NCBI GenBank assembly: GCA_000711775.1
Contig: ARYC01000304.1
Coordinates: 62,001 to 126,000, forward strand
DNA: 64,000 nucleotides
Origin: Oxytricha trifallax
Taxonomy: Eukaryota; Ciliophora; Spirotrichea; Sporadotrichida; Oxytrichidae
Direction of reading: 5' to 3'
Positions 12,372 through 22,337 of this stretch are shown here, one piece after another (position 1 is the stretch's first letter; the number at the start of each line of letters is the position of its first letter). The translations under genes were made by a program, and so were the position numbers. The notes under the pieces are model-generated. The model searched no databases, was not told the DNA's origin, and saw only the letters and a program-made list of their open reading frames with translations.

Positions 12372-14145
12372 TCAATAATTTCTATATTTAAACCATTTAA
12401 GGATAGATTCTCTCAAAATATATAAATAATTAAAAAAAATATCAACAGATTAATGTTAAAATGCATGATGATGAAGTCTTAAAGAAGAATAAGTTTGCAG
12501 CGGGTTTTCACTCACTTAAGTATAATAATCAATCAATAATTATCTTTTTATTTATATGATATTGCTAAATCTCTGCAAATCTTCGAAGGTATATTAATTT
12601 AATCAGAGTCTTATTTATTAATTTGATTATCTAATGTCGCTATAACTGCTATCTACTACTTATATTAATTAAAATTTACAATTTTTGATAATTTTTTATT
12701 ATAAATTTAATTTAAGATCAAGATGCTTCCTTTATTAAATACTTTTAAAAGTAACATCGTTATAGCTTGATTATTGATTCTTTACATCATTTGATTTTAA
12801 TTTATCTTTAAGAATATTGCTTGTCTCGCTGCGTTTGACAATAGCTTAATTGAAATTGTTAATTTGATTAGAGTCTTAAACTTTTGGAGTCTTTTGAGGT
12901 TTTACCACTGCAACTACCATGCTTCTATTTCTTTTTTGACCGATTTGAGAGGTATTAACTGAGCTAGAATGAGACTAATCTCTATTGGAATTGCGGTTTT
13001 AGCTTTCTTAAGATTTGGTATTTGGAGATGGTAATTTTAAATCGTTAGAAATAGACTATTTTTAATCACAAGACAAAGTTTCTTCCCTTTCTTCGCTTAG
13101 AAAAACTGGTAGGTTTTTAGTGATGACTGAAGATTTTGGCACAGCTGATTTAATCTCTTCTTGATTTTTAGACATTAAATTACTATTTGATCTCAATATT
13201 GCTCGTCTTTATATCTTTCCTGAACTTGAATTGGCTTGATTGTCGCTTATCGATTCACTAATTTTCTTGCTCATGCTTTATGAAGGAGTCGCTAATGTAC
13301 TTTGAGGTTTGATCTACTCGAGAGTATTTAAGTTTTCTTTCACAATTGATGGTAAAATAGCCTTATTATTTAGCCCAGTTGTTTTCTGTTTTATCCCTGA
13401 TTAAACTCCTGTAAATTTAGTGTTTTAGTACATACTATTATCGATTTAGAACTATGCTTCCAAATCTTCTTATGAGAACTCATTTTCTTTATTGCTTAAA
13501 TTGTGATATTTCCTTTACTCCTGATTTTATGATTGCACAGTCATGGGTCTCAATTTTCTCGATCTACTTGGCTGTAATTAATTTCTTAAAAGCAAATTAT
13601 GTGAACTTAGTGGTGTGTGCTTTATATTATCAGAAGAGAGCTTGGAGTCAAATGAGTGATTAATCGAAGTAAAGCCACTTCCATTAGAGAGGTTTTCGTT
13701 TGTCATTTAGTTCACGTTACCTCCTGAATTTGGCTTTGTTTAAAGATATTAACCTATTTTTATTCTTTTTCCTAGTACTGCATTCGAATTTGATACACAA
13801 TTATCTGATAAAAAACCATTTTCATATTATTAGTAAAAAGGGATAATAATTAAAAAATCTTGAAATTATAAAGAATTTTATTTATAAAATATTTTTCTTC
13901 TTCTATTATACTTTTCATAATATTTTAATTAATTTTTATTTATAGAAATCCAAAACTATTTAAATTTATTGAATCATTATAGCCCATTTTGGATAGTATA
14001 AATTATTATTTGGTTTTACTTTCGTTTTAGGATTTATAATAAATGACTTAGATTCCTCTTTCATTGAATTTTCAATGAAGTTTGTTCGATTATAAAGTGG
14101 AGGTCGACTGGATGCTCTTCCATTTTACTGTTACTTACCTATCAT
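12372..14145 (-). CDS. large Ser/Asn/Gln-rich low-complexity protein
   Basis: Starts MIGKQQQNGRASSRPPLYNR at 14145, only 36 bp from the divergent BIVM-like start. After a 163-bp IES (pointer TAGTA) a 1.2-kb frame with only TAA/TAG inside follows (for example SGFTSINHSFDSKLSSDNIK, then QKRNRSMVVAVVKPQKTPK). A 24-bp IES (pointer TATTAATTT) bridges to TFEDLQRFSNIIQIKRQ and SENPLQTYSSLRLHHHAF, ending at TGA 12372-12374. The body is rich in Ser, Asn, Gln and Lys with no recognised domain; it looks largely disordered, with several basic Ser/Pro sites. It could be a regulatory or nuclear protein, but the sequence does not say. The last ~150 bp may hide another IES. Confidence 0.75.
12601..12624. other. 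24-bp IES, pointer TATTAATTT
   Basis: TATTAATTT at 12592-12600 and 12616-12624, same phase. Removal takes out an in-frame TGA and joins DIRQSNQ to YTFEDLQRF on the minus strand. Among the smallest IES here. Confidence 0.75.
13836..13998. other. IES, pointer TAGTA
   Basis: TAGTA at 13831-13835 and 13994-13998 in the same codon phase; removal joins KPNNNLY to QQYENGFLSDN on the minus strand. Confidence 0.65.
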
Positions 14146-14181
14146 TCTAAGAAATTAAAATATAATAAACACACAGATTTT

Positions 14182-15196
14182 ATGAATAAATTCAAATTTA
14201 TTTTTGTAATCCCAAATTATCAACAACTAGTAGGAACCATAATAAACCTACGTGAAATTTACTAATTCTACCTTATTATTTAATTTGAAACTAATCTTGA
14301 TCTTGGGAGGTGGTATTGTGTTTCAAGGCCTTAATATAAAAAGTCATGCGGAATCTCAAGCATAGTAGCTGTTTGGAACTATTTATTTTCAAAGTTATCA
14401 GGAAATCAGTCAAACTCAAAACATGATATCATGACTTAAGAAAAAGCAATGGAGATTTTAGATTTTAAGCGGCCATATGAAGATTTTTAAATTCATAATT
14501 AATAATTTAGCACTACATTCACGAACTACATATTTTTTATTATCCTGAAGATATAGTATTTGGCACATTCACAGGAAACAAAGCCATTTTAAAGTGGTTT
14601 AATCAGTTATGCTTAGTTTCTGGGGTGAAAGGCAGAGCTGAAATTATTTATAAACCCAATGGCAAAAAGAATAAAACATTGGAAGGCACACCTTAGTAGT
14701 CTTATGAAAGAATAAAATAGGGGCTATAAAACCCTTAAAAAGCATATATTTATCACTGCTACAATCATTATATGGTGCCTGTAGGTTTCGAAGAGATGCC
14801 TATGTCTTTTTTTAAATATTATAGATTGATATTTATTATGAGAGTATTTAAATGTCTCCAGAAATAGCCTTTAAGAAGGATTTAGAGAGAGAATAAGTAG
14901 AATAATTACTGATAATTGCGGATAATTCAAGAAAACATTAAGGTTTTCATTGCATTAAATGGGATGATATAGTTACTGATCTTACACAAGAAAATCCCAA
15001 TTATCTTGATAAACTCCTTAAAAATATTTATATATCACTTATTTAAATGATACATCATACTTACAATAATTTTTCCTAGTTTATTAGAAATCTAGACAAG
15101 GGTATCTAAAGCAAAAATAGTCCAGACTACAAAGGCAGACTAAAGAAGGGGAAGAATTCACATTGCATAATTGAATTTACATCTCTTAATAAATGA
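14182..15196 (+). CDS. BIVM-like protein (298 aa after IES removal)
   Basis: The sequence shows the conserved core of the BIVM (basic, immunoglobulin-like variable motif-containing) family: [20 protein letters not shown], then TQEKAMEILDF, RPYEDIVFGTFTGNKAILKW, GRAEIIYKPNGKKNK, AYIYHCYNHYMVPVGFEE, SRKHQGFHCIKWDDIVTDLT and NSHCIIEFTSLNK at the end. The Cys and His residues of SCGISS, YHCYNHY and HC are kept; spacing recalls a papain-fold/transglutaminase-like Cys-His arrangement, an inference from the pattern. Two small IES (14485-14552, pointer TGAAGAT; 14808-14857, pointer ATGTCT) must be removed; the remainder is exactly 299 codons including TGA at 15194-15196. Much shorter than vertebrate BIVM (about 500 aa), which has a long N-terminal extension. 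Molecular function is unknown. Divergent from the gene at 14145 with a 36-bp gap. Confidence 0.88.
14485..14552. other. 68-bp IES, pointer TGAAGAT
   Basis: TGAAGAT at 14478-14484 and 14546-14552, in phase. Removal gives the family-conserved join RPYED + IVFGTFTGN. Confidence 0.9.
14808..14857. other. 50-bp IES, pointer ATGTCT
   Basis: ATGTCT at 14802-14807 and 14852-14857, in phase. Removal joins GFEEMPMS to PEIAFKKDLER and keeps the BIVM-like frame. Confidence 0.85.
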
Positions 15197-15829
15197 TTTT
15201 ATTCTAAAAAGGACTTAATTTGATTAAATATTAGAAATTAATTGGCTGTTTATTCAACTAAATAAATATAACAATTAGACTTTGTTTTTAAAACACTAAT
15301 TTTTATGTGTGATAAAATCAAAATCAAATTTAATGATTATATTCAATTCTAAAATAAAGTAATAATACTTAAAATTACTAAATCCATTATTGAAAGATAT
15401 TAGTTTATTTATTTTATAAGTTTATATTTTTCTTTTAGTAAATAATAAATTATCAAGCTTGGACAAGTAAAATAATTAAAATAGGCAGTATTTTTTTGGT
15501 AAAATTTTTATTTTGGTAGTTTTGCTTTAAATTAAATTTCTTTTAAGTAGCATTATTATAGTTACCGTAATGATCACTTTTATTTTTTGTAATTTAGATA
15601 AATAAATTTTGAAAATTTATTTTGCATAATTTTTTGCGTGTAAAGAGACAATCTTTCTGTATTTAATATTTTTATAGGATTTTGGAAAATTATCAAAATA
15701 AACTGATAATTCATTATATTTTATTAAAAAATGCTTGTCAATTGATATAAATTTTGGGGTTTAATACTTATAGTATAAAATTATTTATTAAAGATACTCT
15801 CTACCTATATAACATTCTCGCATTTTTAT
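15197..15829. other. AT-rich spacer between convergent genes
   Basis: No coding frame or named element. It separates the 3' ends of the BIVM-like gene and the membrane protein gene. Antisense-open stretches to about 15480 look like chance. Confidence 0.5.
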
Positions 15830-18307
15830 TCATAATATAGTATCATCTGCATCTATGAAATTGGCTGTTTTATGATTAATTCTTGGATCTAAATCAAGAA
15901 GTGGGTCTTGCATGTCTCTAATCTACTTATTCCCTTTTATTTAAGGGTTTTTAGTACTTTCACCACCACTATTCATATAAATATGAGCGTTTGAATGCTT
16001 TGGTTCACCAAGAATGATAAACAAAGAACCAATAAGAATTGTAGTCATTGGTATTAAGTGTGATAGAGAGAATTATTAAGTAGAGGTTTATGAGGAGGAT
16101 TAAGTTGAGTTCAAGAAGTTGTCGTAGAGAAGATGGAGAATAGGAATTAACATTGTGAAAGCATAGATTTTTGAGAAAGGCCTGTGATCTAGAGCACCAC
16201 CAAGCATTTGCGATCCCATACTGAAGAATAAAGCTATAAATTGTTTATGGGGTAAAATGTTGGCTTACAACTCATAAGAATCATCCAAATTTATGATTTT
16301 AAGGCGTTACCTGTGTACCCATAAGTCTAATCTTGGTAGTAAAATTTCCCTTGAATCAAGATTATTACGAGTGTTACAGATGAGCTCAGTCCATGAAGAA
16401 ATAGTATTATTTATGTGCTTGTCGTGTAATATAAAATTAAGGAGGGAAAAAAATCGGTCTATTTTTTAGGCTGCTCTGAAGTTTTGTCGCTTCAATTTGA
16501 AAAAATTAAAGAGTAAGGAAGTTAAAAGATTTATTTTTTACCAAAAATTGTTATCAATTATGAAGTTGCATTTAATTTAATAAAGGATGGTAATTTTAAA
16601 AATAATCAAAAATTTTCGGTGCTAGGTTCAGAAAATTCCCCATAAATTAAATATAAGTGTAGCTTATATCACCAGGAATTTTGATATGTTACCATATTAG
16701 AATCATGACGGTTATAAGTGCTACAATTCCAAGATCTATATATAAGTTATAATAATTATTTTTATGATTACTCATTGCAATAAGCTTGTAAGTACTAAAA
16801 TTCAGATTTTTAATTGTCTCATCACTTTCTAAATTGCCCCTTGTTAAAGCCATAGCAGTGACAATAATTCCAATCAAACTGATAAATAGTCCAATTTTCT
16901 ATATAATTTGAACTCTCTTCCCTTACAAAAAGAACTTGGCCAATATCAAAAAGAAGGCAATCAGTCCACATACAAGTGTGGTGTTAATGCTTTAATAAAC
17001 TGCAAAATCACCTAAATTATTTGAGTTTAATTCGTATTTAGTAATCTTCCATGTGTCAAAGATCATCGTTACAACTATTTAAGAAATCAAAAATACTATC
17101 AAGCAGAGGAAAAGATAGAAGGTTTTAAGGGTTTTGGCAGGAGGGTTAGTATACAATTCACTGCTGTATGAAAATACACCAAATCGTTTGTAGTGGAGAC
17201 AGTTATTCAAAAGGATGGTTATTGTTGAAATCAAAAAGATTCCACAGCTAAAGAGTAACTTCTAAGAGTAAAATGGTAAGTAGTATTTTACTTCGGATTT
17301 AATAACTTTAAATATAATAATAATAATAATAATAAGTAATATATAGTATAATAGTAATAATTTTAATAAGTAAAATCAATAAATGAATTTAATTATCATA
17401 CTCTTTCAGTTTGTTCATTAAATATTACCATTATCGAAATTATGTGATATTTTTTAAATTATTTACTTATCATAATTATATCCTAAAAATATAATAAATT
17501 TGTTTAAATTAATATCATTTATCTGTTTTGGGGGTTTTATTCAGAACCATCTTAAGTCACCAATAGTTACTAATCATTAGATTTATTATTATTGATTCCT
17601 TCTTATGAAATGATATTAGTTTGAGGCTAATCACTTTAGTCTTAAATGCTACTAGCGAAATAATGAGCAATTTGCTGATGTTTATCGAAACTCAGTCCAA
17701 TAAAACTCAAAGCTAAAAGTGCACTAGCACACAAAGTATATCCTAGAGTGCTGAGCATATTAATTCTTTTCCTTTTAAGTTTAATTGACTGCTTGAGGTC
17801 TACAATTGAAGAAGTTTTATCGAGTTAATTTTGCTGGTTGTGATATGTTTCCAATATTGGAGAGAGGGGATTTCCATTGATATCTCGGCCGAAGAACCCA
17901 CTGCTTCCCCCAATACCCCCTCCTCCAATTAGTTTTTAATCTAGAAACATAGAAGATGAAGTCTGCTTGTAATTGAACTCCTCATCTATAGTGTCTCCAC
18001 CTGCCTTGCCTCCATTGATTGTAGTAAGTTAATTATACCCCTATTTATTGCTAGACTTTCTGACAGTATTCATCTGCGTTTGTTTTTGTTAGTTCAAGAG
18101 CATATTACGCTTATTAGCATCAAAGTCAATAACTGGTTTATCGAACTGCTTCAATTCTATTTCTGCACCTCTGTTGCTCATCATGAAGTTGGTGTTTGAA
18201 TAGGTCTCTGCTGATGGGCGATCTGTGAGAAGTTGCCCTCCGTTTTTATTTAGGTGCTGCCTTAACTGGTGGTGCTTGTTCCTGCTTGCCGATGACTTTT
18301 CGTTCAT
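15830..18307 (-). CDS. multi-pass membrane protein with disordered N-terminus
   Basis: Starts MNEKSSASRNKHHQLRQHLN at 18307. The first ~190 residues are Gln/Asn/Gly-rich, with a Gly run (KLIGGGGIGGSSGFFGRDIN). The first membrane helix is MLSTLGYTLCASALLALSFI near 17740. A gap at about 17300-17515 with a short AAT microsatellite is probably an IES. Then come helices such as LLFSCGIFLISTITILL, FYLFLCLIVFLISQIVV, TTLVCGLIAFFLILAKFF, GLFISLIGIIVTAMAL and LGIVALITVMILIW, a second likely IES around 16450-16680, and the C-terminal block SMGSQMLGGALDHRPFSKIY with helices at 16110-16170 and 16000-16050. The tail DPLLDLDPRINHKTANF ends at TGA 15830-15832. At least seven membrane segments. I do not recognise the family; a transporter or receptor would fit. 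Confidence 0.75.
17300..17515. other. probable IES with AAT microsatellite
   Basis: Sequence between two minus-strand coding blocks (QTNIISQEGINNNKSNDQQ before, VIKSEVKYYLPFYSQKLL after). Contains about seven AAT repeats at 17316-17335. Pointer not resolved, so edges are approximate. Confidence 0.5.
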
Positions 18308-18638
18308 ATCATTAAAATAAAGGGTATCGAAAAATAAAAGTAAACAGATTATTATATAGTGAGAAATAAAATTATAATATAATATTTTTTTCTGATATAA
18401 TTATGCTAAGTATTATTAATTGATTTATTATATAAAGATTCTTCAATCAATAATTATTTATATAAATCAATACTTCCACATTTAAATTAATATTCGAGAT
18501 TAATAATTATTATAATTCTATGATATTTAATTTAAATATTTATTTTACAGATTATTAATTAATTTTACTTATAAATTATTTTTTAATTAAAATATATCAT
18601 ATTTTTAAATACATTTAATTCACTTTATTAATATTGAA
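18308..18638. promoter_or_regulatory. AT-rich divergent intergenic region
   Basis: About 330 bp, nearly all A/T, between the 5' ends of the membrane protein gene (minus) and the AT-hook gene (plus). It must contain both promoters; no motif can be singled out. Confidence 0.4.
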
Positions 18639-21296
18639 ATGAGTATATACTAGAAATAATCAATATAAATTGATCATTAAAAGCAATAACTGTCCCAACA
18701 CAACTAATCTAACAAGCGTGATAATCAATCATCATCCACCTCTCAGATATCTTCAGATCACAACCTATCAGATAATGAGAACAACAACAAGAAACAGCAA
18801 CAGTTATTACAGAAATAAAAGGAGCAAAAACAAAAGCAGTAGAAAGAGCAATAATAACAGTTATAGAAAGAACAAGATAGACAATAGAAAGAACAAGAGA
18901 GACAAGAATAATTGAAGAAGCAGGAGTTGCATAAGTAGCTTTAAGAGCTGTCGATGGAGAATAGAAACAAGAAAGATCAAGCGAAGTAGATAAAGCTGTA
19001 GGAATAGTCAGCAACTGCACAATAAGAAACATATCCCAAAAAACTGTCTGATATTATGAGTCAAATTGACATGTCGCAATTGACTAAAAATCAGTCAAAT
19101 ACAATTGAAACCAAAGCACCAGATGAGCATTTTCGCTAGAAAAGTGAAGTAAAAAGTGATTATTCTCATACATAGTCATCAGTAAGTGAACACAGTGATC
19201 AATCAGATGATGAAGAAGACAAAAAGCCAAATGTTTAAACAACCACAATTTGTACCTCACAAGAAAGTGATAAGATCAGCAAATAAAAACTGAAAAAGTC
19301 TGCAGAGGAAGATATTATTGTAGATTAGAGTTTAAGAGAGCAGCCAGATCGCAAGCCCAAATAATAGTTAAACTAAGCTTAGAAATCTATTCAGTCGAAA
19401 TATATCAAGTTGGAGAAAGTAAAGATGAAGTTTTATAACAACGACGGCACTAAAATTGACAGAAGAAAGAAAGAGTACAGATAGCAAAATCTCATAGAAA
19501 TGAAGAAATAGAATCATAGCATCAAAGAACAAAAGAAGAAGGACAGTAATTTGTCGAGTTAGAAAAGTTCCAATAGAAGCAGCAAAAATAATGAGAAAAT
19601 ATCTGATTAATCAAAGTAAATAAAGAAGTCAGTGCCAGCACCCTAGAATCATTTGTAAAAGCCGCTTCATGCTTAACAATTAAATAATGGTAGATCTGCT
19701 TGTTCAGTTCCACCTGTAATTCAAAAAATGTCAAATCTTAAGTAAAAAGCTTTGGAATTCGCTACAACGTCCTCATTGAAAGTATAAGATGTACCAATCT
19801 AAACTAAAGAATAATGTTAACATGATAAAAACTCAAACAACAAGCCATTAGGACCAAGAGAGAAGCAAGCAATGCAAAAATCTCTAAACATTATGTAAAA
19901 TAGAATTACTTAAAGTACTGTTGCTGTTTAACTTAATTAGGATTAGAATAAAAACCCAGGTCCCCAAGAAACTAAGCAGTAAATTACTCAATCAAATGGT
20001 TAAATCAAAGAAGATTTGAGGAAGAAACTTCAAAATATACAGGAAAAGGGCTTAAATTATATGAAAGAGTGTTTTAAGGGTTTCAAGAAAAACATTAATG
20101 ACTGCTTAAATGAACTTTACTATCAAACTAAGGAAAATTACCAAAACGACTTCGAAGAGATTTGCAAACTCACAGTAGACTAAGATATTTCAGAAAATGA
20201 TAATTCAAATGATCAAAATGATGAGAGAAACTAAATCTAAGCAGTTTCTAATTTAAGACAATCAGAAAAGGATCAATAAATTTAAGAAGATGTATAGATG
20301 GAAGAGGTCAAGGCAGATGTACAGGTAAAGTCTAAAAGAACCTCAAAAGTCAATAACGACCAAAATGAAAAGTTAAACTAAGAGAAGTCTGATAACTCAA
20401 CTTTAGAAAAGAGCCAGGACTCTGACACAATTATCATGAATGGTAAGAAATATGAAATACCTAAAAGTGCTGTCGTTCAGCCAGACGATAAATCAGACGA
20501 TTCAGATGACGAAAGTAAAAAAGACAATTCATCTGATGGAAAGAGCAGTGGTAGTAGCAGCAGTGACTCTGAATCAGAGTCTGATAATGATGACACCTAT
20601 CAAAAGAATCTAGCGCTTAAAAACAAATTGGGCTAGTCAAAGTAAGGCAAACTTCAATAATAAACTACACCTGCTAATGTAGATTCCGATCAGTTATTCA
20701 CACCCAAGAAACGTGGTAGACCCAGAAAGCTAGACGGTTAGGGTAGTCCCATTTCTTAACTAGTTAAGAAATAAAAACTGGATGATGGTGAAAAGAAAAT
20801 CATCAGAAGACCAAGAAAGCCTAAGCAAACTCAAGCTAATGAACCTTTCGGTGATTTAATGAAGGATGGAACAAAGAGCTAAATTGTTTCAAAATCTAAG
20901 TACTGTGTAAGTGCACTAAATTCCTAAGATCAACCTAAAAGGCGGGGAAGACCACATAAGATTCAACCAAGTACACCTTAAATGAATAATAGCTTAAACA
21001 ATAACGGACAACCCACCCATAAATATTCTGAAAACATTAATTAACTTCGCAAAAAGAGTTCTTAAAACTCAATGACTTCCTAAGATATAGAGTTGATGCT
21101 TTCAAGGGAAGTGAATGACAAGGAAAACAAGGCTTCAATGGGGTTATTTGATGTTAAAAAAGTGATGAAGCAAGAGACAGATAAGTGTTAACCAAATCAA
21201 GGAGTGGAAATGCGAAATGAAACGAAAGAAGATAAGGACATTGGCAATCACTCATAATAATATTCAAATTATTCTTCAAGTGGATAATCTGATTGA
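18639..21296 (+). CDS. AT-hook, Gln-rich nuclear protein, 885 aa, no IES
   Basis: One frame of 886 codons from ATG 18639 to TGA 21294-21296, with dozens of TAA/TAG Gln codons and no interruption, the longest intact host frame in the window. The N-terminal third is Gln/Lys-rich and probably coiled. An acidic Ser/Asp/Glu block lies around residues 610-655 (DDKSDDSDDESKKDN). AT-hook cores follow: KKRGRPRKLD near 690, a variant IRRPRKPK near 724, and KRRGRPHK near 767. AT-hooks bind the minor groove of AT-rich DNA, so a chromatin or transcription role is likely. The absence of IES in 2.7 kb contrasts with its neighbours. Composition makes homology hard to judge; no other domain is seen. Confidence 0.9.
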
Positions 21297-22337
21297 AGAA
21301 AAGCCTTAATAAATTTAATTTCCTAAATTTAATAACTTTTTTCCTATTAATTGAATTAATACAAATATTAAATAAGAATATGATATTTTTTTCTGCAATT
21401 ATATATTTTATTATTAGTAGTAAGTAAATAACTCAGGTAAAGTATTAATTAATTTGTAAATAAATCACATTAAATTTGAGTAATGAAGTTAATAAGTTAA
21501 GCATGACAATCATATCTAGAATTTTTTTTCCTTCTTGTACAAGGAGCTCTGTCTCTGGTGTTGCTTCGATGAATTCAATAGAATTGAAGTTTTTAAGGTA
21601 AGTGCCTGTCTTTTACTGCTGTTTAAAGGTGACCACTGACTGAAGAGCCTGATCAGAGACCAGGCATGCATATGTAGTGAAAACCAAGCTGGAGGCATGA
21701 GATCCTTCGCCGGTGATAACCGTTGGCGGGTGGTGGAGTTCGAACCATGCTCCTCCAGCTGCATGGCGAGGTGGCCCCACCCTCGCTGCCTGGTCTCTGA
21801 TCATATAGTTTATGATTATTTAAAAAAATAATTAATAAATTTCTTTTAATTTTCAAATCATATCTACAAATTAACTGAATTTTTTCATTTTTATTTAGCT
21901 TTTTGTTTTTTAAGTTTACCTTTATTCATGATTTTTATTGTAAAAATAAAAATTGAAATATTCTGATTTATATAAGAATAGGAAAATAGATTGAAATAAG
22001 TAAGACTATTACATTAAAATAGTCCATTATTTTTATATAATACCAAGCAAGCAATTTTTAAAATTTGTTTTGGAAAGTAAAAAAATGTTAAATTCTAAAA
22101 TAATATACAACAAACAAAAGAAAATATTATTATTACGCAATAATTCTAGATACATAATTATGCTATATGTAAATTTTTTTCTCAATCATATAATATAATC
22201 TAATTATAAAACTTAATTATTTCTAGGGATACATATCTACATTGATTAATTTATCCATTTTTAGCATTTAAAATTTAATTTCTTTTGTGAAATTCATCAG
22301 ATAAATATAATTTAAGTGAAAGTTTTATATTTTAAAA
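21297..22337. other. intergenic region containing a GC-rich island
   Basis: AT-rich apart from the island at 21525-21805, which is described separately. 21810-22337 holds nothing recognisable besides the presumed promoter of the UBA-RBR gene. Confidence 0.5.
21525..21805. repeat. GC-rich island with terminal inverted repeat
   Basis: About 280 bp of about 50% GC in 70-80% AT surroundings. TGATCAGAGACCAGGCA at 21649-21665 is matched by its exact complement TGCCTGGTCTCTGATCA near 21785-21802; between them lie a second foldback (CTGGAGG...CCTCCAG) and GGAGTTCGAACC, which looks like a Pol III box B on either strand. No box A at the right distance and no cloverleaf was found. It may be a short non-autonomous element or a structured RNA. 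Three overlapping minus-strand frames are open here only because GC-rich DNA has few stops. Confidence 0.45.

Noticed and set aside
17311-17340. AAT tandem repeat as a CRISPR-like or regulatory array
   Set aside because: Simple microsatellite in AT-rich DNA; no spacers.
18709-19032. 107-codon minus-strand frame
   Set aside because: Antisense of the Gln-rich AT-hook gene; hydrophobic composition is what antisense of CAA/AAC-type repeats gives.
21690-21770. tRNA gene suggested by GGTTCGAACTCC
   Set aside because: No matching T stem, no box A at the right distance and no anticodon arm.
21516-21856. Three overlapping minus-strand frames rich in Trp/Pro/Arg
   Set aside because: They overlap in different frames over the GC-rich island, where stops are rare; none has a family or a start context.
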